Shown here: positions 14,590-15,962 of the stretch, piece after piece | Numbering within the stretch: the first letter of the stretch is position 1 | Layout of the letters: every line of letters begins with the position of its first letter | Source of the DNA: DATAPD01 sp036265385 | GTDB lineage: Bacteria; Acidobacteriota; Terriglobia; Terriglobales; Acidobacteriaceae | NCBI GenBank assembly: GCA_036265385.1 | Contig: DATAPD010000036.1 | Span: 1-15,962 of the forward strand | Length of the DNA stretch: 15,962 bases | Direction of reading: 5' to 3' | The notes under the pieces: model-generated | Seen by the model: the letters and a program-made list of their open reading frames with translations, nothing else | Databases searched by the model: none | Told to the model about the DNA's origin: nothing | Position numbers and translations under genes: made by a program

Positions 14590-15375
14590 CTACTCGACAA
14601 CGACCGTCTTCTTCTTCCTTACGACTCCACCACTCGAATTGAAAAACACTTGACAGTTGAAGTTTTGTTCTTCGATAGACCAAATTGACTTCGAAGTTTC
14701 ATTCCTTCCGAGAACGATGTGTCGTGTCTGAAAAATCTCGAACACATTCGCTCTACTCATACCGACGGAGATGTCATCGCAAACAGATCGTGCAGTTGAA
14801 TTCAAGTGTTGATTGGGGCTTTCCATTCTGGATGCGAGGGGAATCGGTGATGAGCCGTTGCTGAACTTGCGACGCCACAATTCATGGCCTTCTGCGGTGA
14901 TTGCTCTTAACCAGTCACCATCCGAGCAAGTTTCTTTTACGTATACGTCCGGGCCACCCGAGCTGGGAACGGCGGGCGTTATGTCAATCGTTTTGCATCC
15001 TGGAAGTTCCTGAACGGTCCACTGCGCAGTCCCGATTGGTAATGCGCTGCCAGAGCGGACCTCGAGAGTGGCTTCTGCAGATTCGGTGCCAGCATTTGCC
15101 GTAAGGATGATGCTCGACGAAGGCTGCAGCGCGATCAAAGTAGCTATCTGATCGTCCGATGTTAGTCGAACGGCATAGTCAGGAGATACTCTCCAGTGCA
15201 CATTGCGCAGTGCGCGTCCGTCTTGTCCCACAGCTCGAAATGATTGGGAGTCACCCACTACGATGGTAGCTTTTGACGGCACAATGAGAAGTTTAGGGAC
15301 ATCGTCCGCGAGAAGCGGCGTTAGTGATAGGCAGAAAAGAGAAACTAAGAACAAGAAGCGACACAAGGTTCGCAC
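14590..15375 (-). CDS. Secreted composite protein: Ig-like domain, PQQ-like stretch, BamE-like C-terminus
   Basis: A 261-residue protein starting at GTG 15375, chosen because GAGGTG lies five bases upstream and the product then begins with a textbook signal peptide (M-R-T-L-C-R-F-L-F-L, core to about residue 20, cleavage after L-L-A23). A reading from ATG 15417 adds 14 residues without a ribosome site. Residues 25-107 resemble a bacterial Ig-like (BIG2) domain (V-V-G-D-S-Q-S-F-R-A-V-G, then A-T-L-E-V). Residues 155-171 (W-L-R-A-I-T-A-E-G-H-E-L-W-R-R-K-F) look like a PQQ-type propeller strand. Residues 198-260 (V-C-D-D-I-S-V-G-M-S-R-A-N-V through C-Q-V-F-F-N-S-S-G-G-V-V) resemble the SmpA/BamE lipoprotein fold. 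No lipobox is seen. Cell-envelope location is likely; function unknown. Its 3' end is 58 bases from the convergent membrane gene. Confidence 0.72.
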   Translation of the reverse strand: MRTLCRFLFLVSLFCLSLTPLLADDVPKLLIVPSKATIVVGDSQSFRAVGQDGRALRNVHWRVSPDYAVRLTSDDQIATLIALQPSSSIILTANAGTESAEATLEVRSGSALPIGTAQWTVQELPGCKTIDITPAVPSSGGPDVYVKETCSDGDWLRAITAEGHELWRRKFSNGSSPIPLASRMESPNQHLNSTARSVCDDISVGMSRANVFEIFQTRHIVLGRNETSKSIWSIEEQNFNCQVFFNSSGGVVRKKKTVVVE

Positions 15376-15380
15376 GGGCA

Positions 15381-15386
15381 CACCTC
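15381..15386 (-). promoter_or_regulatory. Shine-Dalgarno that decides the GTG start at 15375
   Basis: GAGGTG on the minus strand, five bases before GTG 15373-15375. It is a full match to the anti-Shine-Dalgarno core and lies inside the longer open frame, which argues against the ATG at 15417. Confidence 0.6.
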
Positions 15387-15461
15387 GCGACCACCATCTA
15401 AGATATTTCGGACCCATTGAGAGGGAAAGTTACTTTCGACACCAGGTTCAAGCTGAAGTAC

Positions 15462-15962
15462 TTAGTGCTTCTCTTCCTGCTTCTTCAGCCAATCCAAGAA
15501 CATTTGTTCTATAGGTTTGTCATAGGTCATGAGCAGGTGGCGCACGGAGCGTCCGCTGACCATGTGACAGACTTCCTCGGCAAGATTCTTAACGTGGTCT
15601 CCGGCGCGTTCAAGCGACTGGGTCATGAAGATGACCTGAAGACTCGCCTGTCGGGGTGCGCCTTCTGGGTTTTCGATGTGGCGAAGGAAAATCAGATTGC
15701 GGAGCCGGTCGATCTTCCCATCGGAGCGCAGCACCTCAATTGCTTTTTTGGCGTCGCGTTCAGCAAGTCCGAGCGTTACGTCGGCAAGCATTTTTTCGAG
15801 AAGCGTAGCCATCTGCGTGAGATTGCGCGTGTCCTCGGGATCGATCCGGTTGTTGGCGGCTTGAGCACTGTTGGCGAAGCTGAGGAGAAGATCGCCGATG
15901 CGTTCGAGTCCGATGACGAACTTCATGCACGCCAAGAGGTCGCGGGCTTCGCGCTCGCTGAC
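15462..15962 (-). CDS. phoU: Phosphate signalling/transport regulator PhoU, N-terminus missing
   Basis: The frame stays open to the window edge, giving 166 residues plus a stop; full-length PhoU is about 220-240, so the first quarter to third is missing. PhoU is a helical cytoplasmic protein that restrains the Pst phosphate transporter and PhoR/PhoB signalling. The two PhoU signatures are visible: G-L-E-R-I-G-D-L-L-L-S-F-A-N at the left of the first visible bundle, and S-L-E-R-A-G-D-H-V-K-N-L-A-E-E-V, the metal-binding E-R-x-G-D-H type motif, in the second. The C-terminal tail is charged (K-K-Q-E-E-K-H). The genes upstream of it, outside the window, would be expected to be pst genes. The secreted composite gene lies 86 bases downstream on the same strand. 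Confidence 0.92.
   Translation of the reverse strand, partial: VSEREARDLLACMKFVIGLERIGDLLLSFANSAQAANNRIDPEDTRNLTQMATLLEKMLADVTLGLAERDAKKAIEVLRSDGKIDRLRNLIFLRHIENPEGAPRQASLQVIFMTQSLERAGDHVKNLAEEVCHMVSGRSVRHLLMTYDKPIEQMFLDWLKKQEEKH

Noticed and set aside
1..15962. CRISPR array, tRNA, rRNA, prophage, transposase, toxin-antitoxin or defence system
   Set aside because: No regularly spaced repeats, cloverleaf, or matching protein motifs were seen on either strand.

Overview
The window looks like chromosomal DNA of a free-living Acidobacteriota bacterium (Terriglobia/Koribacter-like), judged from gene content rather than any database search. The markers are a TIGR02999-type ECF sigma factor, a large Ser/Thr kinase with a C-terminal TPR array, a membrane-bound HTH/TolB-like/TPR regulator, an SGLT-like sodium symporter, and dispersed repeats of a kind I associate with this phylum. 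No tRNA, rRNA, CRISPR array, transposase, phage or defence genes are visible.

Layout. (1) 1-1595, + strand: the last codons of malQ (4-alpha-glucanotransferase), a three-hairpin intergenic element, then an SLC45/GPH-like MFS sugar transporter whose stop codon lies inside a dispersed repeat. (2) 1755-2339, + strand: an ECF sigma factor with a plausible promoter. (3) 2388-6499: a minus-strand membrane transcription regulator (HTH, one TM segment, TolB-like domain, TPRs) divergent from a plus-strand series: secreted cupin, exported proline-iminopeptidase-like hydrolase, and AhpD/CMD-family protein. The divergent promoter region holds a perfect 10-bp inverted repeat. (4) 6506-9166, minus: a receptor-type Ser/Thr kinase with a 48-residue TPR-like periodicity. 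(5) 9270-10955, minus: an SGLT-like Na+/solute symporter. (6) 10956-11218: an intergenic region with a perfect 20-bp palindrome whose core matches the chromosomal parS (ParB/Spo0J) centromere site. (7) 11219-13650, minus: a histidine kinase/NtrC-type response regulator pair in one operon. (8) 13651-14033: non-coding, with a second, inverted copy of the dispersed repeat. (9) 14034-14531, plus: a small membrane protein of unknown function. (10) 14590-15375, minus: a secreted composite protein (Ig-like, a PQQ-like stretch, BamE-like C-terminus). (11) 15462-15962, minus: the C-terminal part of PhoU, running off the window.

How they may work together: malQ and the MFS protein suggest maltodextrin or disaccharide use. 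The ECF factor, TPR kinase, HTH-TPR regulator and NtrC-type two-component system make this a signalling-rich segment. The best non-genic signal is the parS-like palindrome, which would place the window in the origin-proximal part of the chromosome if it is a genuine parS.
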